Below, in pieces: positions 1-6,097 of a stretch of DNA of 37,149 nucleotides. Below the pieces are notes generated by a model. That model was not told where the DNA came from. It was given only the letters and a program-made list of their open reading frames with translations, and did not search any database. The position numbers and the translations under genes are program-made. The DNA comes from Helicobacteraceae bacterium (GTDB lineage Bacteria; Campylobacterota; Campylobacteria; Campylobacterales; SZUA-545). Where the stretch lies: the NCBI GenBank assembly GCA_031273735.1, contig JAISRI010000213.1, forward strand, positions 1 to 37,149. Direction: 5' to 3'. Every line of letters starts with the position of its first letter. Within the stretch, counting starts at the first letter, position 1.

Positions 1-108
1 TTTCGACCTATCGCGCAGTCGATCGAGGATTTTGAGGCGTTTGGTTTCAAAGAGGAGATTTTAGAAAAGATTTTTTATAAAAACGCCGCTAGAATCTTCG
101 GGCTTTAA
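1..108 (+). CDS. C-terminal end of an amidohydrolase-like protein (partial)
   Basis: The reading frame is open from the first base and stops with TAA at 106-108, so only the last 35 codons are visible. The tail reads as an amphipathic helix followed by a Lys-Asn-Ala-Ala-Arg-Ile-Phe-Gly-Leu end. A terminal 'N-A-A-R-x-x-G-L' helix is characteristic of TIM-barrel amidohydrolases of the PF04909 (ACMSD-like) type and also of other amidohydrolases, where the last helix packs on the barrel. That assignment is inferred from the tail alone. No metal ligands are in view, so substrate and reaction cannot be stated. Confidence 0.5.
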   Translation, partial: FRPIAQSIEDFEAFGFKEEILEKIFYKNAARIFGL

Positions 109-260
109 ATACGCGCCGCATTTTCATTTTGATCTCCGCGCCGCCATTTTTGCCGAAAACGGCGCTGAACTCGCGCTTTCTCGTCGTTTCGCGCAGAGCG
201 GTAGTTTGCGTAGGAAGGCGGGAATCCAAACCAAAACCTCACGAAATGCCAAAAACTTGT

Positions 261-319
261 GTATTTTCAGCAAATCCTACAAACGCCGTCATTCCCGCGT
301 AGGCGGGAATCCAAATACG
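261..319. repeat. dRS3-like repeat, short form, copy 1
   Basis: The core at 291-310 is ATTCCCGC-GTAG-GCGGGAAT, an 8-bp inverted repeat with a 4-base loop that fits the dRS3 pattern ATTCCC-N8-GGGAAT described in Neisseria. The left flank (GTATTTTCAG followed by an AAATCC-ACAAA block) and the right flank (CCAAATACG) recur almost unchanged at 5228-5286, so the repeated unit is about 59 bp, longer than the palindrome itself. Confidence 0.8.
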
Positions 320-340
320 GCGTAGCGCCCGCTCCAATGC

Positions 341-396
341 CTCGCGAAAGTAGCGAGGCGCTAAGGAACGGAGGAGCGCAAGGCGCGGAGGAAGCC
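341..396. repeat. Satellite block shared with 1314-1363
   Basis: The block starts CTCGCGAAAGTAGCGAGGCG and continues with a CTAAGGA...GGAGCG...GGAGGAAG pattern. It reappears at 1314-1363 with small insertions and deletions. It contains a small palindrome (CTCGC-GAAAGTA-GCGAG). In both places it lies between dRS3-like elements, which suggests it belongs to the same compound repeat. Confidence 0.7.
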
Positions 397-444
397 GTGC
401 GTATTAAGGCTTACAAACGATTTAAGGGATCAACGCTCCGCGCT

Positions 445-516
445 GTTTGGATTCGCGCCTTCCTTCGCGATTTACGCCCTCAAAAGCAGGGCTATCGCTC
501 CGTCGCGGGAATGACG
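445..516 (-). repeat. dRS3-like repeat, long form, copy 1
   Basis: Read on the minus strand this begins CGTCATTCCCGCGACGGAGC, runs through a GATAG word and an unrelated centre, then ATCGCGAAGGAA and ends close to GCGCGAATCCAAA. The same ends, with different centres, occur at 1420-1487 (minus) and 5132-5199 (plus). It looks like the short dRS3 palindrome with about 40 bases placed inside the loop. Confidence 0.7.
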
Positions 517-617
517 GAGGTTGCGGAGGTTTGTCGCTCTAAAGACGGGTTAATAATCCGTCAATCGTTTTTCGCTATCCTCTGAAACGGTCTTAAAATT
601 AAGAGTGATCGGCGTAT

Positions 618-1181
618 TCATGGGCGCTCTTGTCGGCTGTCGATTTTTGCTAATCGCGTTTGCATTTGATCGCGTTTTGTATGCCATTGACTAGAGAATA
701 TCGCCATACGAACGACGTCTATAAAAACGCCGTCATAGAGATGATTTTCTCTAAATATCCCCTCAATAGAAAAGCCAAACTTTTTATGAAGAGAAATTAC
801 GCTCTTGTTGAATGCGAAAACCTCGCAAGATAACTTATGCAGTTCTAACGTTTGAAAAGCGAAGTCTATCGCGGCAAACTCCATCTTAACGCCCTCTCCC
901 GTTTGTCCTCTTATTTCTGAGGATAAATAAAACGCCCATATAGCGTTTTTGTTAACGCGATCAATCTGCGTGAACGCTACTACTCCGATAGCTTTGTTAT
1001 TTAATTCAAATATTCTATAAATATCGCTTTTACTATTTTTTATGCGTTGCCACCACGCGCTATGTTCTTCCGCGCCGATCTCGTGGCGCGTATACATATT
1101 TTTGCGAACTTCTGGACAGTTACGCCATACTCTTAAACATTCAACCTCGTCGTCTTTTATCTCTCTTAATCGGCTTGTCAT
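618..1181 (-). CDS. pseH: GNAT-family N-acetyltransferase, PseH-like
   Basis: The 187-residue protein is a GNAT acetyltransferase. Its N-terminal Trp-Arg-Asn motif (VWRNCPEVRKNMYT), the 'EEHSAWW' stretch, the beta-strand 'AIGVVAFTQID' and the C-terminal 'HKKFGFSIEGIFREN' match the PseH group. PseH transfers acetyl from acetyl-CoA to the 4-amino group of UDP-4-amino-4,6-dideoxy-AltNAc on the way to pseudaminic acid, the sugar that decorates flagellin in Campylobacter and Helicobacter. The ATG at 1179-1181 is preceded by GAGGG four bases upstream. The gene stands alone between repeat-rich spacers, with no other pse gene in view, so a different sugar or protein substrate (RimJ/RimL-like) is possible. 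A tail of about 20 charged residues follows the fold. Confidence 0.65.
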   Translation of the reverse strand: MTSRLREIKDDEVECLRVWRNCPEVRKNMYTRHEIGAEEHSAWWQRIKNSKSDIYRIFELNNKAIGVVAFTQIDRVNKNAIWAFYLSSEIRGQTGEGVKMEFAAIDFAFQTLELHKLSCEVFAFNKSVISLHKKFGFSIEGIFRENHLYDGVFIDVVRMAIFSSQWHTKRDQMQTRLAKIDSRQERP

Positions 1182-1313
1182 TTTGCCCTCGTAACATAAG
1201 CTCCGAGAATCATATCTTTTTCTCTTTTAATTCTTGCCCAACCCGCCGATCGCGACCGCCGTATTTAGTCGTTCCCATGAAAGCGGGACGAAGCGACCGC
1301 TCCAAAGCGCTAA

Positions 1314-1363
1314 CTCGCGAAAGTAGCGAGGCGCTAAGGAGGAGCGTAAGTCGCAGAGGAAGC
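1314..1363. repeat. Satellite block shared with 341-396
   Basis: Starts with the same CTCGCGAAAGTAGCGAGGCG word as position 341 and continues CTAAGGAGGAGCG...GCAGAGGAAG. It is a few bases shorter than the first copy. It lies about 55 bases from the long dRS3-like element at 1420-1487. Confidence 0.7.
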
Positions 1364-1419
1364 GCTGATCCGCCAATCGTTCGCAGATTTTGAAATACTC
1401 GCGACGCAAAAGCCCTCGT

Positions 1420-1487
1420 TTTGGATTCCCGCTTTCCTCTGCGATTTCCGCTTCCTGCAGAAGCTATCGCTTCGCGGGAATAATGAG
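1420..1487 (-). repeat. dRS3-like repeat, long form, copy 2
   Basis: On the plus strand it opens TTTGGATTCCCGCTTTCCTC and closes with GCTATCGCTTCGCGGGAATAA. The outer words GGATTCCCGC and GCGGGAAT(A/G)A are the dRS3-like half-sites. The inner TGCGATTT and GCTATCGCT words are shared with the other long copies, while the centre is unique. Confidence 0.65.
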
Positions 1488-1531
1488 AAGGGACGCGGGA
1501 ATGTATGGAATGCGGCGGGTTTAGCGCCGTT

Positions 1532-2527
1532 TCAAAATCTGCTAACGCTAATTGCGATCGCGCTCCATACGCCGCCGTTTTCTAACAGCGCGATCAACTC
1601 TTCAAGGCTCTCGCCGCGCCCCGCTTGCAACGCATACGCGCCTGTTTGCTCAAAACGAGAAAGCGTAAGCGGTTTTTGCGAATAGATCGCGATATAAAAA
1701 TCTTTCGCAAACTCTCCGCCGTTCGTAGAGGCTACTAAATCTAGCGTTGGATCGATACTTTGCGGAATTGTTACGCGCTTAAACGCTTTTATCGGCAAAT
1801 TGCCCGCCATTAACGCCGTTTGACCGCTATCGTATAGATTAAAAAGCGATATAAACCCGTCCGATTCCGCCGTTAAATATAATGAAAATGATTCGCCCTC
1901 TTTTAAGCGCTCTTTACTCGCGCTAATCGTTATTCGCGCATCGATTCTTTCGGGATATAACCGCTCTAAACTTTCGTCGTTCCACGCCAAAACCGCATCG
2001 TTTGTTCCTACCAACCAAACGCCGTTTTGAATATATACTTTTAGCGCTATATCGCACCCTAAAATCTCTTTTAATCTCTGCCCCGTAAAAGAGCCGTTTA
2101 GAAAGCCGCTTTTTTGCGCGCATTTTGGCTTGCCGATCTTTGCGGTTAAACGCTCTTCAAACGGACGAATATCATAACTAAGAGCCGCGAAAAAACGTTC
2201 GCCGATCGACGTTTCATAAATCGTTTCTACGCCGCTTAACTTTGCTTCGCTATAAACGCTTAGATTTCTTGTCGCGCTCCGTTCGTAACTATTGCGATCG
2301 AGCGTCGTTTGTTCTAAAAACTCCGATTTTACCTGCGTTTTTAGCGTATTGGATATTTGCGCTAGCGCCGCGTTTCGCGCCGATTGGGTATCAGCGCCCT
2401 CCCCGTAGCCTATGATAATATATTGACTAGTCGAAGGCTTGCCAAACCACGCGGGTTTGATCTGTTTTTGTTTCTCGCCGCAACCAAAAAGCAAAGCTAA
2501 ACATATAATCGGTAAAAAGATTTTCAT
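1532..2527 (-). CDS. Lipoprotein with LPP20-like and DUF4384-like domains
   Basis: A signal peptide ends at a lipobox (LLFGC, Cys16), so the 331-residue protein should be lipidated and anchored in the inner or outer membrane. Residues about 24-125 resemble the LPP20 family (PAWFGKP start, 'GYGEGADTQSARNAALAQI', conserved 'ERFFAALSYD'). Residues about 195-290 form a beta-rich DUF4384-like domain ('LKEGESFSLYLTAESDGFISLFNLYDSG', then 'TNGGEFAKDFYIAIYSQKPL'). DUF4384 domains are commonly found next to bacterial caspase-like proteins. The ATG overlaps the stop of the upstream caspase gene (ATGA at 2524-2527), so the two are translationally coupled and probably act together. The biochemical role is unknown; a partner or sensor for the caspase lipoprotein is inferred from the context. 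Confidence 0.75.
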   Translation of the reverse strand: MKIFLPIICLALLFGCGEKQKQIKPAWFGKPSTSQYIIIGYGEGADTQSARNAALAQISNTLKTQVKSEFLEQTTLDRNSYERSATRNLSVYSEAKLSGVETIYETSIGERFFAALSYDIRPFEERLTAKIGKPKCAQKSGFLNGSFTGQRLKEILGCDIALKVYIQNGVWLVGTNDAVLAWNDESLERLYPERIDARITISASKERLKEGESFSLYLTAESDGFISLFNLYDSGQTALMAGNLPIKAFKRVTIPQSIDPTLDLVASTNGGEFAKDFYIAIYSQKPLTLSRFEQTGAYALQAGRGESLEELIALLENGGVWSAIAISVSRF

Positions 2528-4962
2528 AGCTCTAACTTATTATTGCCTTCGATCGTAGGCTCTTGGAGATATATGTCGCCTTTTTGCCACGATACCTTTT
2601 TCACCTCCGAAGCGGTCTTTTTATAGAGCAGATCGAGATCGATTTTATCGTTTTCCAATAGCGATCGCGTCAGATAGTAGGTAAATAATCTATGCGGTTT
2701 TTCGGGGTGCGCGGAGCTAAATTGCGCGCTTGTTCCCGCCGTAATCACCACCATTTTGCTACGATCGAATTCGGGGCGTTTGGTTTTGAATAATCCCGCC
2801 GCTACGCCCTTGAAATTTGATATATTATCGGTGCGTCCGCTAAAGCAGCTATCCACAAAGGCTATTACCTGTTTTGCCCCGCTGTTAGACAGACGGTTAT
2901 ATACCTCCGTAGCCATCAGATTTCGCTCTTTTGTTACGTAATCGACGACCTTATCTTTGGGCAAAAAATACGCCTCGCCGCCGCTTGGATTTGGTATTCC
3001 GTGTCCCGAATAGTAAAAGTAGATCGAATCGCCTTTTTGCACGTTCGCTAAAAAGCGTTTTAGGTGATCGTCAAATACGGAAGCGGTGGCGCGATCGTCG
3101 ATAAACGAATAGGTATGGCGATCGTCTATGCCGAGCCTTTTTTGCGCCGCTTTTACAAACGCTTCGGCGCTGTTTTTTGCGTAGATCACGTCGTCCGTTT
3201 CGTCGTAATGTTCCACCGCTACGACAAAGAGCCATTTTTTGGAATCGATCGGCGCTTGTTTTGCCTTTGCTATTAGCGGCGCTAGATCGTCCTGCTCGTT
3301 TCCTTGAAAACGCAGCGCTTTTACCGCAAAGCGATCGATTAGATTGGGGTTTTGCAAAACGGGAGCGTCAAAGTTTATCTTTTCGTCTTTTAACGCGACT
3401 TTAATCGGCTCGTTTTTGAAATCGCCTTTGCTTACGGAAGCGACGGCTTCGCTAAAAAACCCGTAGGGCAAACGTATATCCGAAAGCTCCATTACGTCGT
3501 TTTTGATCGCAAAGGTTACCCGCGCTTCGACTTGGTTTAATCGGTTAAACATATCTTGCGCGTCTTTTGGCGCGATCGCAAACTCTATTCTTTGTTCAAA
3601 GCCGCCGCGAACGGCGTAAATCGTAGCGTAGGCGATCTGTCTTTCCGCGTCATAGACAAAATCGCGCAGAGCGGGAGCGCCAAACTCTTTTGCCATCTCC
3701 TCGCTTAATAGCGCTTCGCGCCGTTGCGGCAGCGTCTGTATATATGTTTGGCGTTCAAGATTGCGCGCTTCGACCGCTTTGCGATAGCGCTCTTGAACAT
3801 GCTCGATCTGTTTTTCGCGCTCCGCCGCCGCCTTGTCGATACGCGCTTGAAACTCGGCTTTGGTTTCAAATTGGCTTTTTGTAAGAACGGGCGCTTCGGG
3901 GAGGCTAGGCGGAGGAATATCCGTGAAAACGGCGTATCCCGCCTTTAGCCGATCTTGGACATTTCTAGCGATTAGCGCCATTTTATCGCCCGTTTGTATA
4001 TCCCACAACCTAACGGTTTGATCGTCGCTTCCAGAAAGAGCGTATTTGCTATCAGAGCTAAAGGCGACGGAATTAACCAAAGAGCTATGCCCCGTAAATC
4101 GGCGAATCTCTCTACCTGTCTGTATATCCCATAACCTAACGGTTTTATCGCCGCTTCCCGAAAGAGCGTATTTGCCGTCAAAGCTAAAGGCGACGGAATA
4201 AATCCTGCCATCGCCTTGTCCCGCAAAGCGGCGAATCTCTTTGCCCGTCTGCGTATCCCATAGCCTAACGGTTTCATCGTAGCTTCCAGAAAGGGCGTAT
4301 TTGCCGTCGGCGCTAAAGGCGACGGAACTAACCCAGTCGCTATGTCCCGTAAATCGGCGAATCTCTTTGCCAGTTTTTATATCCCATAACCTAACGGTTT
4401 TATCGGCGCTTCCAGAAAGAGCGTATCTGCTATCAAAGCTAAAGGCGACGGAATAAACGCTAGAGCTATGTCCCGTAAAGCGGCGAATCTCCTTACCCGT
4501 TTTTATATCCCATAATCTAACAGTTTTATCGCCGCTTCCCGAAAGAGCGTATTTGCCGTCGGCGCTAAAGGCGACGGAATAAACGCTAGAGCTATGCCCC
4601 GTAAATCGGCGAATCTCCTTACCCGTTTTTATATCCCATAACCTAACGGTGTTATCGTCGCTTCCAGAAAGGACGTATCTATTATCGGCGCTAAAGGCGA
4701 CGGAATTAACCAAAGAGCTATGCCCCGTAAAGGTTTGCGAAGCGGACGTGGTAATAGCGATAGCGCTAGGACTATATACGCCGTATCTCTGGCTCTCCCA
4801 AACAACCTTATTTTGCGCGGGTTTATTCGGATCGATCCGCTTAACGGCGGGGCTAGCGTTTTGATTAGTCTGCCCGGCGATACCCAAAGGTCTTACCCCA
4901 ACGCAACCCAAAAGCAAAACCGCGCAACCGATCCATAAAAACGTTTTTATAACCCTAGCCAT
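2524..4962 (-). CDS. WD40-repeat caspase-like lipoprotein (peptidase C14 family)
   Basis: An 812-residue protein with a lipobox signal peptide (LLLGC, Cys20), then six near-identical WD40 repeats at about residues 78-330 (each about 42 residues with VRLWD), a charged coiled-coil segment near 350-420, a beta-rich region, and a C-terminal caspase p20-like domain from about 575. The catalytic pair is visible: His654 in 'YYSGHG' and Cys706 in 'FVDSCFSG'. Caspase-fold C14 peptidases cut after basic or acidic residues, and bacterial ones often serve in stress or defence responses. The lipid anchor places this one outside the cytoplasm, which is unusual for that role. Start: AAGGAG lies five bases before the ATG. 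It is the first gene of a two-gene operon with the LPP20/DUF4384 lipoprotein. Protease activity and substrate are inferred, not shown. Confidence 0.85.
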   Translation of the reverse strand: MARVIKTFLWIGCAVLLLGCVGVRPLGIAGQTNQNASPAVKRIDPNKPAQNKVVWESQRYGVYSPSAIAITTSASQTFTGHSSLVNSVAFSADNRYVLSGSDDNTVRLWDIKTGKEIRRFTGHSSSVYSVAFSADGKYALSGSGDKTVRLWDIKTGKEIRRFTGHSSSVYSVAFSFDSRYALSGSADKTVRLWDIKTGKEIRRFTGHSDWVSSVAFSADGKYALSGSYDETVRLWDTQTGKEIRRFAGQGDGRIYSVAFSFDGKYALSGSGDKTVRLWDIQTGREIRRFTGHSSLVNSVAFSSDSKYALSGSDDQTVRLWDIQTGDKMALIARNVQDRLKAGYAVFTDIPPPSLPEAPVLTKSQFETKAEFQARIDKAAAEREKQIEHVQERYRKAVEARNLERQTYIQTLPQRREALLSEEMAKEFGAPALRDFVYDAERQIAYATIYAVRGGFEQRIEFAIAPKDAQDMFNRLNQVEARVTFAIKNDVMELSDIRLPYGFFSEAVASVSKGDFKNEPIKVALKDEKINFDAPVLQNPNLIDRFAVKALRFQGNEQDDLAPLIAKAKQAPIDSKKWLFVVAVEHYDETDDVIYAKNSAEAFVKAAQKRLGIDDRHTYSFIDDRATASVFDDHLKRFLANVQKGDSIYFYYSGHGIPNPSGGEAYFLPKDKVVDYVTKERNLMATEVYNRLSNSGAKQVIAFVDSCFSGRTDNISNFKGVAAGLFKTKRPEFDRSKMVVITAGTSAQFSSAHPEKPHRLFTYYLTRSLLENDKIDLDLLYKKTASEVKKVSWQKGDIYLQEPTIEGNNKLEL
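3975..4731 (-). repeat. Six tandem 126-bp repeats encoding WD40 blades
   Basis: Each unit encodes one WD40 blade and is highly conserved at the DNA level, for example the recurring plus-strand words ATATCCCATAACCTAACGG and GCTAAAGGCGACGGAA. One unit (about 4195-4323) is one codon longer and has a diverged linker (Gly-Gln-Gly-Asp-Gly). Such DNA identity implies recent amplification or gene conversion, and the copy number may vary between strains. Confidence 0.85.
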
Positions 4963-5131
4963 AGCCGCTCCTTAACAAAGGCTTATTTCTAAACGCAAAT
5001 CATACTACGACAACCTTTGATCGCGATCCGCTCTAAAATTGGATCGTCGCATTCCGAAAACTACCTTAAACAAAGTAAATTCTACAAACGCGGTCATTTC
5101 CGCAAATTTAAGCGTAAGCGCGTCCCTTCTT

Positions 5132-5199
5132 GTCATTCCCGCGACGGAGCGATAGTTTTCATAGGAAGCGTCCATCGCGAAGGAAAGCGGAAACCCAAG
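5132..5199 (+). repeat. dRS3-like repeat, long form, copy 3
   Basis: Opens TGTCATTCCCGCGACGGAGC followed by GATAG, and closes ATCGCGAAGGAAAGCGGAAA followed by CCCAA. It has the same ends as 445-516 and 1420-1487, but its own centre (TTTTCATAGGAAGCGTCC). Confidence 0.7.
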
Positions 5200-5227
5200 C
5201 CAAGACCAACGCATTCAGAAATCTTAC

Positions 5228-5286
5228 GTATTTTCAGCAAATCCCACAAATGCAGTCATTCCCGCGTAGGCGGGAATCCAAATACG
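5228..5286 (+). repeat. dRS3-like repeat, short form, copy 2
   Basis: Palindrome ATTCCCGC-GTAG-GCGGGAAT at 5258-5277, with flanks almost identical to 261-319 (GTATTTTCAGCAAATCC, then ACAAA, then CCAAATACG). Confidence 0.8.
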
Positions 5287-5346
5287 CGAAGCGTGCGTAT
5301 TCATATTTACGAATGATCGAAAGCGATCGCAATTCGTAGGTTTTTT

Positions 5347-5394
5347 AATTTGGATTCCCGCCTACGCGGGAATGGCGGCATTTGTGGGTTTTAG
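5347..5394 (-). repeat. dRS3-like repeat, short form, copy 3 (inverted relative to copy 2)
   Basis: The core at 5354-5373 is ATTCCCGC-CTAC-GCGGGAAT, and the flank GGCATTTGTGGGTTT is the reverse complement of the left flank of copy 2. The two copies thus form an inverted pair of about 44 bp around a 60-base centre (5287-5346), which itself contains a weaker palindrome (TACGAAT...ATTCGTA). The layout is like a small non-autonomous element. Confidence 0.8.
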
Positions 5395-5432
5395 GCGAAT
5401 AAGGAGCGTTGGCTTTGCGGAGTAACTTTAAT

Positions 5433-5459
5433 CCCGCCCCTTTTTTGCGAAGGAGCGGG
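5433..5459 (-). terminator. Putative terminator hairpin after hsp20
   Basis: The plus strand shows CCCGCCCCTT-TTTTGCG-AAGGAGCGGG, a 10-bp stem with one G-U pair, about 20 bases beyond the hsp20 stop. There is no strong U-tract after it on the minus strand, so termination here is a guess from position and stem strength. Confidence 0.45.
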
Positions 5460-5480
5460 CGATAAAAGTAAAACGATCGG

Positions 5481-5897
5481 TTATTTAACGTCGATCTGTT
5501 TTGCGTTTTTAGATTGAGCTTTTGGAAGCGTCAAGGTTAAAACGCCGTTTTTGAAAACCGCCTCGATCGCATCTGGATCGGCGTTGTCGGGTAGGCTGAA
5601 ACGGCGTTCAAAACGTCCGTAACGGCTCTCTAAGCGGTAGTAGTCGTCCTCTTTGACTTCGTTTTCAAACTTTCGCTCGCCGCTAATGCTTAACGCGTTG
5701 TCTTTGAGATCGACCGTAATCCCGTCTTTTTCTACGCCGGGCAGATCGAGCGCGATCAGATACGCCGAATCGGTTTCGCGGGTATTAACCGCAGGACTAA
5801 AACTAGACAGATTGGGCGCGCCGTCGCCCTTTTCGCCAAACGCGTCAAGTAAATGACGGCGAAGCTCTTGAAATGGATCAAATCGTTGTAACGCCAT
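5481..5897 (-). CDS. Small heat shock protein (Hsp20/alpha-crystallin)
   Basis: A 138-residue ATP-independent chaperone that holds unfolding proteins in the cytoplasm for refolding by DnaK/ClpB. The alpha-crystallin domain runs from about residue 38 to 130, with 'ALDLPGVEKDGITVDLKDNALSISGER' and the typical end 'FKNGVLTLTLPKAQ'. The C-terminal tail is short and lacks a clear Ile-x-Ile anchor, ending Gln-Ile-Asp-Val-Lys. The N-terminus 'FDPFQELRRHLLDAF' is the usual Hsp20 start. AAGGAG lies five bases before the ATG. The upstream DNA carries a consensus sigma70 promoter and a CIRCE-type operator, so expression should be heat-induced through HrcA. It forms a single-gene unit. Confidence 0.93.
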   Translation of the reverse strand: MALQRFDPFQELRRHLLDAFGEKGDGAPNLSSFSPAVNTRETDSAYLIALDLPGVEKDGITVDLKDNALSISGERKFENEVKEDDYYRLESRYGRFERRFSLPDNADPDAIEAVFKNGVLTLTLPKAQSKNAKQIDVK

Positions 5898-5915
5898 AGG
5901 AACTCCTTAAATAAA

Positions 5916-5942
5916 TTAGCGCTCTATTGCTCTAAGCGCTAA
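5916..5942 (-). promoter_or_regulatory. CIRCE-type operator (HrcA site) of hsp20
   Basis: The plus strand reads TTAGCGCTC-N9-AAGCGCTAA, a perfect 8-bp inverted repeat in the spacing of CIRCE (TTAGCACTC-N9-GAGTGCTAA), with one change per arm. It begins right after the -10 box of the promoter and ends 18 bases before the start codon, so a bound HrcA repressor would cover the transcription start. Confidence 0.85.
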
Positions 5943-5946
5943 TGAG

Positions 5947-5976
5947 ATTATACAACATTGATACAACCATTGTCAA
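5947..5976 (-). promoter_or_regulatory. Consensus sigma70 promoter of hsp20
   Basis: On the minus strand, TTGACA (5971-5976) and TATAAT (5947-5952) are both perfect and separated by 18 bases. A strong housekeeping promoter followed immediately by CIRCE is the classic HrcA-controlled design. Perfect -35 boxes are uncommon in Campylobacterota, so this promoter stands out. Confidence 0.88.
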
Positions 5977-6097
5977 GTCTTTTTACTAAAATTATGCAAC
6001 TTTTGCGCGAACGGAGGCTTTTCCAGCGCTCAAGCGGCGCGGCGCTAAGATTATCGTAATCACACAAAAACGCGAGCGCGGGAAAGTTGGGAGTTTT

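Larger units (their letters stand above)
109..617. other. Repeat-rich intergenic region, no convincing gene
   Basis: About 500 bases separate the amidohydrolase stop from the end of the PseH-like gene. They hold one short dRS3-like element (261-319), one long variant (445-516), a block shared with 1314-1363 (341-396), and a degenerate half-element near 209-228. A 108-codon open frame across 259-585 translates the repeats, with Pro-Arg-Arg-Arg-Glu-Ser-Lys typical of a read-through palindrome, and is not a gene. No promoter or RNA gene stood out. Confidence 0.75.
1182..1531. other. Repeat-rich intergenic region
   Basis: About 350 bases between the PseH-like start and the LPP20 lipoprotein stop hold a degenerate palindrome near 1268-1290 (GTTCCC...GCGGGAC), the satellite block 1314-1363 and a long dRS3-like element at 1420-1487. 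Short open frames on both strands here only translate these repeats. Any PseH promoter should lie just right of 1181 on the minus strand, but no clear -35/-10 pair was seen. Confidence 0.7.
4963..5480. other. Repeat-rich intergenic region upstream of the caspase operon
   Basis: Between the caspase start and the hsp20 stop lie a long dRS3-like element (5132-5199), two short elements in opposite orientation (5228-5286 and 5347-5394), and a terminator-like hairpin (5433-5459). The caspase promoter should lie in 4970-5060 reading leftward, but no good -35/-10 pair was found. Open frames on both strands here translate the repeats and are not genes. Confidence 0.7.

Noticed and set aside
259..585. 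108-codon open frame with Pro-Arg-Arg-Arg-Glu-Ser-Lys
   Set aside because: It translates the dRS3-like repeats and satellite block; the same peptide appears wherever the palindrome is read, and there is no ribosome site.
3972..4277. 101-codon frame with internal repeats inside the WD40 region
   Set aside because: Its periodicity comes from the WD40 DNA repeats read in the wrong frame.
3975..4731. Regular repeats that could suggest a CRISPR array
   Set aside because: The 126-bp units are coding throughout, with no unique spacers; they encode WD40 blades.
5017..5339. Two overlapping open frames of 69-99 codons
   Set aside because: They lie wholly in repeat DNA and give repeat-derived peptides only.
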